Source: Paenibacillus sp. 1_12
Lineage (GTDB): Bacteria > Bacillota > Bacilli > Paenibacillales > NBRC-103111
DNA length: 64,000 bases
Reading direction: 5' to 3'
Assembly (NCBI RefSeq): GCF_900114475.1
Contig: NZ_FOTE01000001.1
Location: 784,229-848,228 of the forward strand
Under the pieces are notes generated by a model. It was not told where the DNA came from and made no database searches. It was given only the letters and a program-made list of their open reading frames with translations. A program made the position numbers and the translations under genes. Positions 1 to 9,595 of this stretch are shown one piece after another; position 1 is the first letter of the stretch, and each line of letters begins with the position of its first letter.

Positions 1-590
<590 letters not shown>

Positions 591-727
591 CCTCCTTCTC
601 TCCTTTCCTTACACTGTAGCTTCCAATATTTGTTTTTCAATTTTTGCTAGCATAAGATATATAATGTGGACAGCTCATATTTTGATTGTACTTTGGCGTT
701 AAAAAGACACATCACAGGGGAGTCGTC

Positions 728-766
728 ATGTTATTACAGCGACTAAATCAAACTAAGGAGATTTGA
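728..766 (+). CDS. 12-residue leader peptide coupled to the next gene
   Basis: A 12-codon frame (MLLQRLNQTKEI) starts 5 bases after a good AGGGGAG ribosome site. Its stop lies one base before the ATG of the small membrane protein at 768. The downstream gene's own ribosome site (AAGGAG) lies inside this mini-gene, so ribosomes finishing it would be placed at the next start. It could be a coupling leader or a chance frame; the spacing favours coupling. Confidence 0.4.
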   Translation: MLLQRLNQTKEI

Positions 767-767
767 T

Positions 768-995
768 ATGGAGGATTTTGGGCTATATGTCGTTCTCTCG
801 CTCATTGTTCCTATTGTGGCCTTGCTGCTGATCATTACTTACAAAATAATAACCGGTAAAAAAATTCCGAATAGTGACTACACTCCACTTGACTACATTA
901 CCGGACAAACCACCGTTGAATTTCATGAAGAAAAAAAAGAAAAGGAACAAAAGGACCAGCAAGGCGATGATAAAGACAAGCATCCCATTACTTAA
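768..995 (+). CDS. Small single-pass membrane protein, DUF3951-like
   Basis: This 75-residue protein has one hydrophobic helix at about residues 6-29 and a charged cytoplasmic-type tail rich in Glu, Lys and Asp (residues 53-75). The middle segment YTPLDYITGQTTVEFHEEK resembles what I recall of small DUF3951-type Bacillaceae proteins, which have no known function. AAGGAG precedes the ATG by 8 bases. The gene diverges from the collagen-like gene and converges with the exonuclease gene. The family match rests on motif memory only. The membrane segment is clear. Confidence 0.7.
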   Translation: MEDFGLYVVLSLIVPIVALLLIITYKIITGKKIPNSDYTPLDYITGQTTVEFHEEKKEKEQKDQQGDDKDKHPIT

Positions 996-1120
996 ATCAC
1001 ATCTGTTCTTTTCTTACTTCACAGCGCCGCTAGATAGTTTGCAAGACATCAAAAACCCCTTGACCGTCGCAGCCATTATTTTCGGCAAGCGCACTTTCAA
1101 GAGGCTGTACTTTCTTTGTG

Positions 1121-2017
1121 TTAAATAACTATTTTAATCAGTCCGCCGAACTCAAGCTCATCAAACTTGCGAATCGTAGCTTCCTTCTGAATTCGCCATA
1201 TGCATTGCTCCAGACTGCACGTTAGCGGCACATCCAGGCGGATCGTAGCCAAATCCTTGGATAACATCAGCATGTCTCTATCCGACTCGATTTTGGTACG
1301 AACACCTTTGGGCAATGATTCCAGAGCATCCAATACGCCTTCAACGGTTTGATATTCCTGAACTAATTTTAAAGCAGTCTTCTCACCGATTCCCCGAACG
1401 CCGGGATAATTATCGCTGGTATCGCCCATAAAGCTTTTCAACTCAATAATCTGATAGGGGTGCAGCTGTTTTTCCTCCCACAGAACCTGCAGATCATAGG
1501 TTAAGTAATTCAATTTGCCTTTTTTCATAATAATGACATGGATTCGCTCCGAAATCAGCTGCAGCATGTCATGATCTCCTGTCAAAATATAGACATGCGC
1601 TTCCTCGCTTATCGCTTTAGCCACCGTACCGATACAATCGTCTGCTTCATATCCCTGAACACCCAGATTGAGAATCCCCATCTCTGCGACAACTTCCTTC
1701 ACCAGCTCGAATTGAGGAATCAACTCTTCAGGCGGGGCCTTTCGATTGGCCTTGTAGGAATCAAACAGCTCCGCGCGAATCGTAGTACCACCCAAATCCC
1801 AACAGCACACAACATGAGTAGGCTCGAAGGTCTTGACCGCATCAAACAAATATTGAATAAAACCATACACCGCATTGGTAGGCAAACCCGCACTGGTTTT
1901 TCGAATATATCCACTATAAGAAGTTGCATAAAAGGCTCTGAATAATAAAGCCATACCGTCGACAATTAATACTTTAGGGTTGATTGGTAAATCAGGTTTT
2001 GTTTCCACTTCGTACAC
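1121..2017 (-). CDS. ypcP: 5'-3' exonuclease, YpcP-type (PolA N-domain-like)
   Basis: A 298-residue stand-alone homologue of the 5'-3' exonuclease domain of DNA polymerase I, expected to trim RNA primers and flaps on lagging-strand and repair intermediates in the cytoplasm. Family metal-binding acidic motifs are all present in order: LIVDGMALLFRAF near the N-terminus, YEADDCIGT, LTGDHDMLQL, and the helix-hairpin-helix segment GDTSDNYPGVRGIGEKTA. Length matches Bacillus YpcP. The start shown is GTG; a second GTG three codons in (2008) has better spacing to an upstream GGAG and may be the true start. It is a single-gene unit facing the small membrane protein. Confidence 0.9.
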   Translation of the reverse strand: MYEVETKPDLPINPKVLIVDGMALLFRAFYATSYSGYIRKTSAGLPTNAVYGFIQYLFDAVKTFEPTHVVCCWDLGGTTIRAELFDSYKANRKAPPEELIPQFELVKEVVAEMGILNLGVQGYEADDCIGTVAKAISEEAHVYILTGDHDMLQLISERIHVIIMKKGKLNYLTYDLQVLWEEKQLHPYQIIELKSFMGDTSDNYPGVRGIGEKTALKLVQEYQTVEGVLDALESLPKGVRTKIESDRDMLMLSKDLATIRLDVPLTCSLEQCIWRIQKEATIRKFDELEFGGLIKIVI

Positions 2018-2234
2018 TCCACTCTATCACAATCTGAACTAATATTTTTCTATTGTACCAGATTTGAGGTCATAAAGTGAACGGCTGCTATTTAGAGGGC
2101 GCCTCTTCTATACAATATCGATTTAACTTGGGATTTATTGGTGGCAATTATAGCATTGAATATGTTTCATACGTTTTCGAAAGCCGGTTGCCCTTGATCG
2201 CATTCAGCAATAAATGGGCAGTCGGATTCATTTG

Positions 2235-3857
2235 TTACCCCTTTAGGTGCGCAGCTCGGTAACCATTTGGCACAGTACCTGTGTGTGCTTTAAACAGCTT
2301 GCCAAAATAATTTTTATTGTCATAGCCAAGCATTTCAGCAATTTCCTCAACTGATTTGTCGGTGATCTCCAAAAATTCTTTCGCTTTTACCATTTTTATC
2401 CGGGTTACATATTCGACGAAATTCTCACCAGTTTCCCGTTTAAACAGCCGGCTCAAATAACTGGGATGAAGATGAAGGTGAGCTGCCGCGTCTTCCAGCG
2501 AAATTTTTTTGTCCAGATGGTTGTAAACAAAACGCTGGCATTCCACAATCTCTCGGTTATGGGATTCACGGTATACTTGTCCAGCCCATTGAATGGCCTC
2601 CCACAAATAATCCTTCAACCATAGCTCAAGTTCACGAACGGATGTCAATTCGAGCAAATCATGGTGCAGCAGCTCCGAGGAGAACGTTGAATTGTAGTGC
2701 TGCAGCGATTTGAGACGCAGACGTACATCAAGTATCATTTTTAGCAGCCATTCCTTTACTTCCATGGGACGGAACCGATGATATTGTATGAAATCAATCC
2801 ACTTAGATACGTAGTCGTCGATCATCTCATTGCGCTCCTCAAAAATCGCACGACGAAACTCCTCCAGTGCCGGCATATATTGCTCCAGCAGCAGATTGCC
2901 TTCCCCAAAGCTTTCACTCACATGCTCCAACTTCATCACAGATGATTCAGGCAAGTAAAAGCGTGGATTTTTCGTTTCTACCATATGGAACAGTTGATCC
3001 TTGAGAGATCGGGCATCCTTCACCGGACTTCCTGTAAGAAAGGAGAAGGGGATTTTTGTATACTGAAGCAAGCAGCTCTGGATTTCTCTCAGCGTCTGAG
3101 CTACCTTCTGACTGTTATTTACATGAAGCTGCGAGTAGTGAGGGAATAGCAGAACGATTTCCCCCGTATCGTAAGTAAAGAATACCGTTTCTTCGTGATC
3201 GACCAGAAGTTCCTCCATAATATTCTCAATGGTATATACGAACAAATCTTTTGATTGAAATCGATTCACGGCCTCTTTGAGCTGATTCGCATAACCGAAA
3301 ACAGGCAATACCGCACGTTGCCCCCACTTAATACCGAATTGTTCAGCCTTGCGATTCCACTCCACGATATCCAGAAGAGGATCATTAACCGTACTTCGGA
3401 TAAAATGTCGCTTTGACGCGCTTCGGCTCAACTCAACCTCCCGCTCCATCTTTAGGCTCTTCGACAAAACACCAGCTTCCACATCCAACTGCTCCTTCAA
3501 CTGTACGAGCACCTCAGAAATGATGCGTGCATTCATAGTTTCCTTTAGCACATACTCGCTTACCGACAGCTTGACTGCTGCTTGAGCATATTGAAAATCA
3601 TCATGGCAGGATAAAATTACTGCTTTCAGCATGGAATGATTCTCTCGCAAGGCTCGGATCAAATCAAGTCCGTTCAGACCCGGCATACCGATATCGCTGA
3701 TCAGCACATCTGTCTTGTCCTTACGTCCTGCCTCAAGTGCTTCTAGAGGATCGTGATAAGTTCCGGCAAGGCGGAATCCAAGTTCCTCCCATTTGATCGA
3801 AGCCTCCAAAAATTCAAGCACAGGTATATCATCATCAACGATCATAACCGAATACAT
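2235..3857 (-). CDS. YesN-type response regulator, REC plus AraC-type DNA-binding domain
   Basis: A 540-residue response regulator. The N-terminal receiver has the acidic cluster DDD at 8-10, the phospho-acceptor Asp55 in VLISDIGMPG and the conserved Lys in YVLKET. A long middle region follows. The last 100 residues form a double helix-turn-helix AraC domain (YLSRLFKRETGENF ... DNKNYFGKLFKAHTG). I place the start at the ATG at 3857, with AAGGGGG about 6 bases upstream; a longer in-frame extension would put poorly conserved residues before the receiver. The gene overlaps the kinase by 23 bases, so the pair is co-translated. It probably activates the sugar importer to its right, as YesN-type regulators usually control adjacent Lpl/Yes transporters. 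Confidence 0.9.
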   Translation of the reverse strand: MYSVMIVDDDIPVLEFLEASIKWEELGFRLAGTYHDPLEALEAGRKDKTDVLISDIGMPGLNGLDLIRALRENHSMLKAVILSCHDDFQYAQAAVKLSVSEYVLKETMNARIISEVLVQLKEQLDVEAGVLSKSLKMEREVELSRSASKRHFIRSTVNDPLLDIVEWNRKAEQFGIKWGQRAVLPVFGYANQLKEAVNRFQSKDLFVYTIENIMEELLVDHEETVFFTYDTGEIVLLFPHYSQLHVNNSQKVAQTLREIQSCLLQYTKIPFSFLTGSPVKDARSLKDQLFHMVETKNPRFYLPESSVMKLEHVSESFGEGNLLLEQYMPALEEFRRAIFEERNEMIDDYVSKWIDFIQYHRFRPMEVKEWLLKMILDVRLRLKSLQHYNSTFSSELLHHDLLELTSVRELELWLKDYLWEAIQWAGQVYRESHNREIVECQRFVYNHLDKKISLEDAAAHLHLHPSYLSRLFKRETGENFVEYVTRIKMVKAKEFLEITDKSVEEIAEMLGYDNKNYFGKLFKAHTGTVPNGYRAAHLKG

Positions 3858-5649
3858 CTTTTTCCCCCTTTTCTCCATTATCGGGAAAACGCAGCACGAT
3901 ACTCGTTCCCTGATCTGGCATGCTCTCGATGTCATATTCAAACCGATTGCCGTAAATCAACTTTAAGCGTTCAAATACATTATGGATTCCAATACCGGAT
4001 AATAATCCTTTTCTGCCGTCTTCCGTATTGCCGAGTGATTTGGCCTCAAGGTGAGCTTTTAGGGTAGCAAGATTTTCTGCTGTCATGCCGATGCCTGAGT
4101 CTCGAATCTCCACCTGCAGCCGTCCATCCTCACACTTGCGCGATGCAATAATAATTTCCCCGGGCTTGCTCTTCAATCCGTGAATATAGGCATTTTCGAT
4201 CAGCGGCTGGAGCATAAATCGCGGTACTTCTAGCATGAGCGTATCGGAAGCAGCCTCAATATGCAGCACCACTCGATCTCCATGGCGAGAGTTCAATAAC
4301 CGAATATAATGTTCATTAATCTCGATCTCCTCATGCAGCATGATGAACTCATTGTTCCGATTGATCGTCATTCGCAGAACCGAGGATAGCGAGCTAATCA
4401 GCTCAGCATTTTCCTCATCACCCTTCATAATGATTTTCAGCCTGATCGAATTCAGCACATTGAATAAGAAATGCGGATTTATTTGGGCCTGCAGCATCGC
4501 AAGCTCCGCCTTACGCTTTAACTCCTGCTCGTGGAGATTTTCTTTAATCATCCGTTCAATACGGCCGATCATCCGGTCAAATACATAGCCAAGCCGTCCA
4601 ACCTCGTCGCCTCCAGTTATATTGGAACGCTCACTGAGCTGCCCGGACTCGATTTGGACGACGGTCTGGACAAGCTTTGCAATCGGTTTAGTCAACGCAC
4701 GCACCATATAAAGAAGAATAACTGCGAATAAAATCAGAAATAGCAGCTGAATCAGAAAATCCGTCTGTCGAAACGATTCTATTTTTTGAGCCGCCTTCTT
4801 ATAAGGGCTTACACTTACGATCTGCCACTCCGGTGTTATTTGCTCGCTAAGCAAAATAAATTCTTCGCCCGCTACCTTCGGGAATGAAAAGCTATCGCTC
4901 GTCGGTAATTGTTCAAAATAAGGAAAAGGCGTCCCGATGGAGCTGTAATCCTTGTCAACCACTACACGGCCTTGACGGTCGATAATTACCATAACCTCAT
5001 TAGCCTTATATTGATCAAACAATTGCTGGAAAGCATCCATCTCTGAACTGACTATAACATAACCGTAGGTGGATGCATTTGTGCGAAGTGGCTTGGCTGC
5101 AGTGAGCAAATAAGGTTTGTTGGGTATCTGAAGACCATCATTAGGCTCCGCTCCAACCCACATCACATTATAACCAGATACTTTGTCTATGTCCTGAAAC
5201 CAGCTTTTATCGAAAATAGCCCGCGGATCATTACTAAACGTTGAATAAGATGCGACATACTCCTTGTTGGGCAACAGAATCGTCACATTCAAATGTCCGA
5301 GTGAATTAATGACCGTATCCAGTCTTTTAGAAATCTTTTGTTTGTGGTACAAAATATCTCCTTGAGTCGTCGACTCATTCATTCTCCCCAGTTCCCGAAT
5401 CGATAGTTGCAATTCCTCGTCAAATTGAACAAAATTCATTACGTAAACCATGTTTTTAATTTGTCCCGCTGCAAACTGGTTGACAACTCTCATCGCTTCC
5501 TGAGAGTTCTCCGTCACCTGCGAACGAATGACATCTCTTGTAAACAGATTGGATACATTCACGGAAACAATTGATGGCAGAACGAGACAAACCAGAATGG
5601 TTAGCACCAGTTTATTGCTGAGTGATAAGGTACGAAGCCAATTCGGCAC
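3835..5649 (-). CDS. YesM-type sensor histidine kinase
   Basis: A 604-residue membrane kinase. TM helix 1 lies near residues 13-33, an extracellular sensor (Cache-like) spans about 34-290, and TM helix 2 lies near 293-315. A HAMP segment follows (ALTKPIAKLV to GRLGYVFDRM). The His_kinase motif QINPHFLFNVLNSI has phospho-acceptor His393, and the ATPase lid has PLIENAYIHGL (N box) and RDSGIGMT (G1). It would phosphorylate the overlapping response regulator. A strong terminator separates it from the upstream binding-protein gene, so it is either read through or has its own weak promoter. The ligand is not visible; the neighbouring importer suggests a sugar. Confidence 0.9.
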   Translation of the reverse strand: MPNWLRTLSLSNKLVLTILVCLVLPSIVSVNVSNLFTRDVIRSQVTENSQEAMRVVNQFAAGQIKNMVYVMNFVQFDEELQLSIRELGRMNESTTQGDILYHKQKISKRLDTVINSLGHLNVTILLPNKEYVASYSTFSNDPRAIFDKSWFQDIDKVSGYNVMWVGAEPNDGLQIPNKPYLLTAAKPLRTNASTYGYVIVSSEMDAFQQLFDQYKANEVMVIIDRQGRVVVDKDYSSIGTPFPYFEQLPTSDSFSFPKVAGEEFILLSEQITPEWQIVSVSPYKKAAQKIESFRQTDFLIQLLFLILFAVILLYMVRALTKPIAKLVQTVVQIESGQLSERSNITGGDEVGRLGYVFDRMIGRIERMIKENLHEQELKRKAELAMLQAQINPHFLFNVLNSIRLKIIMKGDEENAELISSLSSVLRMTINRNNEFIMLHEEIEINEHYIRLLNSRHGDRVVLHIEAASDTLMLEVPRFMLQPLIENAYIHGLKSKPGEIIIASRKCEDGRLQVEIRDSGIGMTAENLATLKAHLEAKSLGNTEDGRKGLLSGIGIHNVFERLKLIYGNRFEYDIESMPDQGTSIVLRFPDNGEKGEKDVFGYDR

Positions 5650-5680
5650 TGCAAACCGCCTGCCTTTCCTTTAGGATGAG

Positions 5681-5710
5681 AAAAAGAGGAGGCTTTCGCC
5701 TCCTCTTTTT
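5681..5710 (-). terminator. Rho-independent terminator after the sugar-binding protein gene
   Basis: An eight-pair GC-rich stem (GAGGAGGC / GCCTCCTC) with a four-base loop. A-runs on one side and T-runs on the other make it usable in both directions. On the minus strand it follows the binding-protein gene and precedes the kinase gene. Confidence 0.85.
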
Positions 5711-5717
5711 ATTATAA

Positions 5718-5760
5718 CATTAGAATGCAAGATTATCAGCGCAGCTGATCCATTCTAATG
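5718..5760. repeat. Nested inverted repeat just after the binding-protein stop codon
   Basis: CATTAGAATG (5718-5727) and CATTCTAATG (5751-5760) are perfect 10-base arms. Inside them ATCAGC / GCTGAT forms a second stem. It lies 13 bases past the binding-protein stop and just before the terminator. It lacks its own U-run, so it looks like an mRNA 3'-stabilising hairpin that could allow higher expression of the binding protein than of the kinase gene beyond. Confidence 0.6.
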
Positions 5761-5772
5761 TTTCAAGAATAA

Positions 5773-7107
5773 TTATTTGTTGCTTTTCTTAATTTCTTCA
5801 ATTTTGCTCTTTGAAGTCTGAATTGTTTTTTCTAGATCTTGCTTGCCGACCAGGTAGAGCTCTACTTGGTTCAAGAATTCTTTTTGTTGCTCTAATGCAT
5901 AGGTCGGAGGTACAACCAGCTTAGTCGGTTTATTCACCTTAAGCGTGCTCATAAGCGAATCTCTATCGATCAAGCTGACCAGTTCCGGTTTGCCACTTTT
6001 CAGAATAGCGTCAACGTTTTGATTAATATCAGCTTTTTTCCATCCGGAGAAGAACAAGCCTTGTGTCATAATACCTTCAGTTGTATACCATTTAATAAAG
6101 TCATAAGCTTCCTGCTTATGCTTAGAGGATGCAGCCACGCCCAAGAAGTCAGCGCCAATTTCGGTTAAACCATTCGGGTCTTTAGCATCAAATTTTGGAT
6201 AAGGTGCAAATGCCGTTTTGAATTTACCGCTCATGGAGAGCTCGCCAACCATCCAGTTTCCAGTTGCAAGCATTGCTGTTTTACCAGCAAAGTACACGTC
6301 ACGGTAATTCATTTTTTGTGACATTACTTCAAAATAAGGTACGGAAGTCTTGTCTACATTCTCCATCTTGTTGCGCAGATCAAGAGAAAAACGAACTCTA
6401 GGGTTGTCGATATTCTCAGTACCGTCTGCTTTAATGAGATAAGGATTTTCTGGCTCGTTAATTAACGCGAGAGTAGCGTATTCCTTCCACGTATGGAAAT
6501 ACGAACCGTATGACTTGGAAGCACCATCGCCCTTGGTCAATTTTTTCGCATATTCAGCATAATCATTCCAAGTCCATTCTGTTGGAACCGGCAGCTTCGC
6601 TTCATCCAGCTTGTCCTTGTTCAGCATCACAAACCATTCGATCATTTTACCAGGCAAAGCGTAATATTTGCCGTTAACGATAGGATCGATTTTGTATTCG
6701 TCTTTAACGACAATGTTATCTTTCTTCAAATAATCATCAAGAGGCTCCAAAATTCCTGCGCCAACGCGCTGAGCGAAATCCGTCGGACTGGAGTACATCA
6801 CTACGTCCATTTGATCGCCGGAAGCTGCCAGAAGGTCCATCTTTTTCATACCTTCTTGGGAATCACCCTTCTCAGACATACTTTCGTAAACCACTTTAAC
6901 GTTCGGATGAGTCTTATTGTAAGCTTCAACCGTGGCATTCCAGTTTCCTTGAGCTTCGGTATACCAGGATTGTACCTTGATCGTCACTGGCTCCTTGGAT
7001 CCTCCAGCACCAGCTGTTGATCCAGCGTTATCAACTTTCGCTCCACATCCTGCAAGTGCTGTTGTAGTCAATAGAACACCGCTAAGCGCTAACAAACTCT
7101 TTTTCAT
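5773..7107 (-). CDS. Sugar ABC transporter substrate-binding lipoprotein
   Basis: A 444-residue family 1 solute-binding protein. It has a signal peptide and lipobox ending LAGC, with lipidation at Cys21. The body has SBP_bac_1 features such as PTEWTWNDYAEYAKKL and the W-rich substrate cleft (GNWMVGELS, FFSGWKKADIN). The ATG at 7107 is chosen because GGAGGGG lies 7 bases upstream; an upstream extension adds only five residues. It delivers a mono- or oligosaccharide to the two permeases transcribed just before it. No ATPase gene is nearby, as is normal for Firmicutes that share a MsmX-type ATPase. The co-located isomerase/aldolase/kinase operon suggests an amino sugar or a galactose-type sugar, but the ligand is unproven. 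Confidence 0.88.
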   Translation of the reverse strand: MKKSLLALSGVLLTTTALAGCGAKVDNAGSTAGAGGSKEPVTIKVQSWYTEAQGNWNATVEAYNKTHPNVKVVYESMSEKGDSQEGMKKMDLLAASGDQMDVVMYSSPTDFAQRVGAGILEPLDDYLKKDNIVVKDEYKIDPIVNGKYYALPGKMIEWFVMLNKDKLDEAKLPVPTEWTWNDYAEYAKKLTKGDGASKSYGSYFHTWKEYATLALINEPENPYLIKADGTENIDNPRVRFSLDLRNKMENVDKTSVPYFEVMSQKMNYRDVYFAGKTAMLATGNWMVGELSMSGKFKTAFAPYPKFDAKDPNGLTEIGADFLGVAASSKHKQEAYDFIKWYTTEGIMTQGLFFSGWKKADINQNVDAILKSGKPELVSLIDRDSLMSTLKVNKPTKLVVPPTYALEQQKEFLNQVELYLVGKQDLEKTIQTSKSKIEEIKKSNK

Positions 7108-7244
7108 ATTATACCCCTCCATATATGAATTTTTTTTATGAAAACCATTACATTCCTGATATTAGCAGATGCAAGAATTGATCATAAGTCAATTTCTTAA
7201 CCTATTTGACTCTTATTTTGACATCTTCATACTGCATTAATTTA

Positions 7245-8084
7245 TTATCCCTTGACTCCGCCCATCGAAATACCTTCGATTACATGTTTTTGACCGATGA
7301 TAAAAATAATCAGCAACGGCAAAATGGCAGACACCGCTCCGGCCATAATAAGCGAATACAAAGCTCCATTCAATGTTGCAAAAGATTGGATACCGAGCTG
7401 AATCGTAAACAATTCTTTTGTTTTCAGAAAAATAAGCGGATTTTGATAGTCGTTCCACGTCCAGATAAAACGCAGGATGGCATAAGTCGCGATCGCGGGA
7501 CGAACAAGAGGCGTACATATCGAGAAGAAAATACGGATATGCCCTGCTCCGTCCATTTTGGCCGATTCAATGTATTCATCATGAATCCCCAGGTAAAATT
7601 GCCGAAGCATGAACGTTCCCAGTACGCTGAATGAACCCAGTAATATTAGACCCAAATGGCTGTCGAACAGGCCAATCCAACGAAATATCAAAAACTGAGG
7701 AACCAGTATCGCTTGATGCGGAATCAGATAGATGGCCAATATAATCATAAAAAACAAAGCACTGCCGCGGAACTTGATTTTGGCAAAGGCATACGCCGAC
7801 ATGCAAGCAAGCGTTACGGATAATAAAGTCGTTCCCACTGTAACCTTGATCGAGTTCCAGTAATAAAGCGGGAACTTCGTTGTAGTCCACACCGTCGTAT
7901 AATTCTCAACCAAATTCCAATGCTTCGGAATCCACTCGATCGGGAACGTAAACACATCTATTTCCGGCTTCATCGATGCGGAAATCATCCATAGGAATGG
8001 AGACATGAACACGAGGCCCAACATAAACATAATCGCTGTCAAAATGACTCTTCTAGTAACATTCCAATTGTTCATTGAGCTCAT
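7245..8084 (-). CDS. Sugar ABC transporter permease, MalG type
   Basis: A 279-residue inner-membrane permease with six predicted helices and the ATPase-coupling EAA loop (YIESAKMDGAGHIRIFFSI), plus the MalG-type ending SMGGVKG. It follows the MalF-type permease gene by about 15 bases and precedes the binding-protein gene. An AAAGGA sits close to the ATG at 8084. A second ATG three codons in is also possible. Confidence 0.9.
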   Translation of the reverse strand: MSSMNNWNVTRRVILTAIMFMLGLVFMSPFLWMISASMKPEIDVFTFPIEWIPKHWNLVENYTTVWTTTKFPLYYWNSIKVTVGTTLLSVTLACMSAYAFAKIKFRGSALFFMIILAIYLIPHQAILVPQFLIFRWIGLFDSHLGLILLGSFSVLGTFMLRQFYLGIHDEYIESAKMDGAGHIRIFFSICTPLVRPAIATYAILRFIWTWNDYQNPLIFLKTKELFTIQLGIQSFATLNGALYSLIMAGAVSAILPLLIIFIIGQKHVIEGISMGGVKG

Positions 8085-8099
8085 TCATCCTTTCCCAAA

Positions 8100-9044
8100 T
8101 TAATAATTGACCCATTTACGTTGACCATACCACTGCACAAGAGTGATAAGCAGAACGAATACCAAAAGTACTATAGCCATTGCAGACGCATAGCCTGATT
8201 GCAAATTAATGAAGGCTGTCTCATATAGTCGATACACGACCACAGTTGTGGAATTGGCCGGTCCACCGCCGGTAAGCACCGCGATAACATCGAACACCTT
8301 AAATGAACCGATGATGCCGGTAACGAGTAGAAAAAATGTAGTTGGCGACAATAGCGGCACCGTAATGCTGATAAACTGTTTCAACTTCGAGGCGCCATCA
8401 ATGTCCGCGGCCTCATAAAGATCATTAGGTATGGATTGCAGCCCTGCCATGAATACAATCATGTTATAGCCGATATTGACCCACACCATCAATCCCATTA
8501 CACAATATAAAGCCACATCAGGGTCGGCTATCCATTTGGGTGGATCTGTAAATCCAAGTGACATTAGCATCTGATTAATCGGACCGTAGCTCGGGTGGAA
8601 CAACACCTGAAACACAATCGCAACGGCGACAATACTCGAGATGTACGGAATGAAGTAAATAAGCTTGAATAGATCCTTAAAGTAAATTTTCTTATCAATG
8701 ATAACTGCCAACACCAAGGACAGTATCAAGGTAATAGGTACAACGAACAGCAAAATAAGATTGTTCTTGAGTGATAGCAAAAATATACTATCGTGTGCGA
8801 GCTTAATAAAGTTGTCGAAGCCTAAGAACTTCATTTTGGAAAAACCCGCGACAAAATTCCAGTTCGTGAAGCTCAGAATAAAGGACGCAATGATTGGAAA
8901 AAGTGTCAATATAAACAGGCCGATTAACAACGGACCAATAAATAAGTACCCGGCCAAATCCTCACGCCATTGTTCTTTGGAGCTTTTCCGTTTTTTTTGT
9001 GCCTTTTGCAGATGGTTTGAGTGTGTTTGTGATTCGGTTGCCAT
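8100..9044 (-). CDS. Sugar ABC transporter permease, MalF type
   Basis: A 314-residue permease, first gene of the importer operon. A basic N-terminus (KAQKKRKSSKEQ) precedes six membrane helices. The EAA loop is DLYEAADIDGASKLKQFISI. It starts at ATG 9044 with GGGGTG upstream; a GTG three codons earlier (9053) is in frame but lies in the ribosome site. It forms the membrane channel with the MalG-type partner, taking substrate from the adjacent lipoprotein. The operon diverges from the isomerase operon, with about 550 bases between them. Confidence 0.9.
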   Translation of the reverse strand: MATESQTHSNHLQKAQKKRKSSKEQWREDLAGYLFIGPLLIGLFILTLFPIIASFILSFTNWNFVAGFSKMKFLGFDNFIKLAHDSIFLLSLKNNLILLFVVPITLILSLVLAVIIDKKIYFKDLFKLIYFIPYISSIVAVAIVFQVLFHPSYGPINQMLMSLGFTDPPKWIADPDVALYCVMGLMVWVNIGYNMIVFMAGLQSIPNDLYEAADIDGASKLKQFISITVPLLSPTTFFLLVTGIIGSFKVFDVIAVLTGGGPANSTTVVVYRLYETAFINLQSGYASAMAIVLLVFVLLITLVQWYGQRKWVNY

Positions 9045-9539
9045 GAAGTTCACCCCAAGTTCTCGTTTTTATTTATTCTACCTTCCCAAAACCTTGAACG
9101 TAAGAAATTATATTGACTCATTCAAGTAAAGTTTTGACCTTAAGCTTCCCCATTCATTAACCTCACCTATTTTATTAGCATCTGCATGGCCATGTTTAAT
9201 CGCGGAATGGATAATCCATTACATGTATCAATTTTTCTCTATCTTGTCATTTCCTAATCATACCTATAATTGGTTGCAGCTTTCAGCTTTGATATTTAGC
9301 TGTTCGGTTCCCCTTCAATGACCATAAAAATATCTCCTTCAAGTTCCTCGGACATTGTATTTTTCAAACCCCTGCCCGACACTACAAACTTATGTTTGCA
9401 CACACGGTCAAATGGTGCTTCATTTGGCTTGGCACACAGCAAGCTCTGAGGAGAAACTTGTGTAAAAACTAAAATCTTTGAAGGTGCCTCTGTTAATGTC
9501 GTACCTTAAGGGTATCGATTTATGGCACCAAATAAATGA
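9045..9539. other. Long divergent intergenic region
   Basis: About 500 bases between the importer operon and the isomerase operon. Apart from the possible remnant frame at 9296-9505 and the isomerase promoter at its right end, I see no convincing gene, strong hairpin or riboswitch. Leftward promoters for the importer must lie within the first 150 bases; TAGAAT on the minus strand at 9075-9080 is a possible -10. Confidence 0.5.
9296..9505 (-). pseudogene. Possible gene remnant in the intergenic region
   Basis: A 70-codon open stretch between in-frame stops reads as a protein-like sequence (for example LCAKPNEAPFDRVCKHKF and SEELEGDIFMVIEGEPNS) but has no ATG near its beginning and no ribosome site. 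It may be the tail of a lost gene. An open frame of this length can also occur by chance. I do not recognise a family. Confidence 0.25.
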
Positions 9540-9568
9540 TTGAATAAATCAAAATTATGAATTATAAT
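9540..9568 (+). promoter_or_regulatory. SigA-type promoter of the isomerase/aldolase/kinase operon
   Basis: TTGAAT (9540-9545) and TATAAT (9563-9568) are separated by exactly 17 bases. Transcription would start near 9575, about 20 bases before the isomerase ATG at 9596, leaving room for the AAAGGAG ribosome site only. Confidence 0.7.
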
Positions 9569-9595
9569 TTCATTATAACGAAAGGAGCTGTGAAA

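Noticed and set aside
7237-7518. Overlapping minus-strand frames inside the permease gene
   Set aside because: The MalG-type frame covers the region with full family motifs; the others have no ribosome site or domain.
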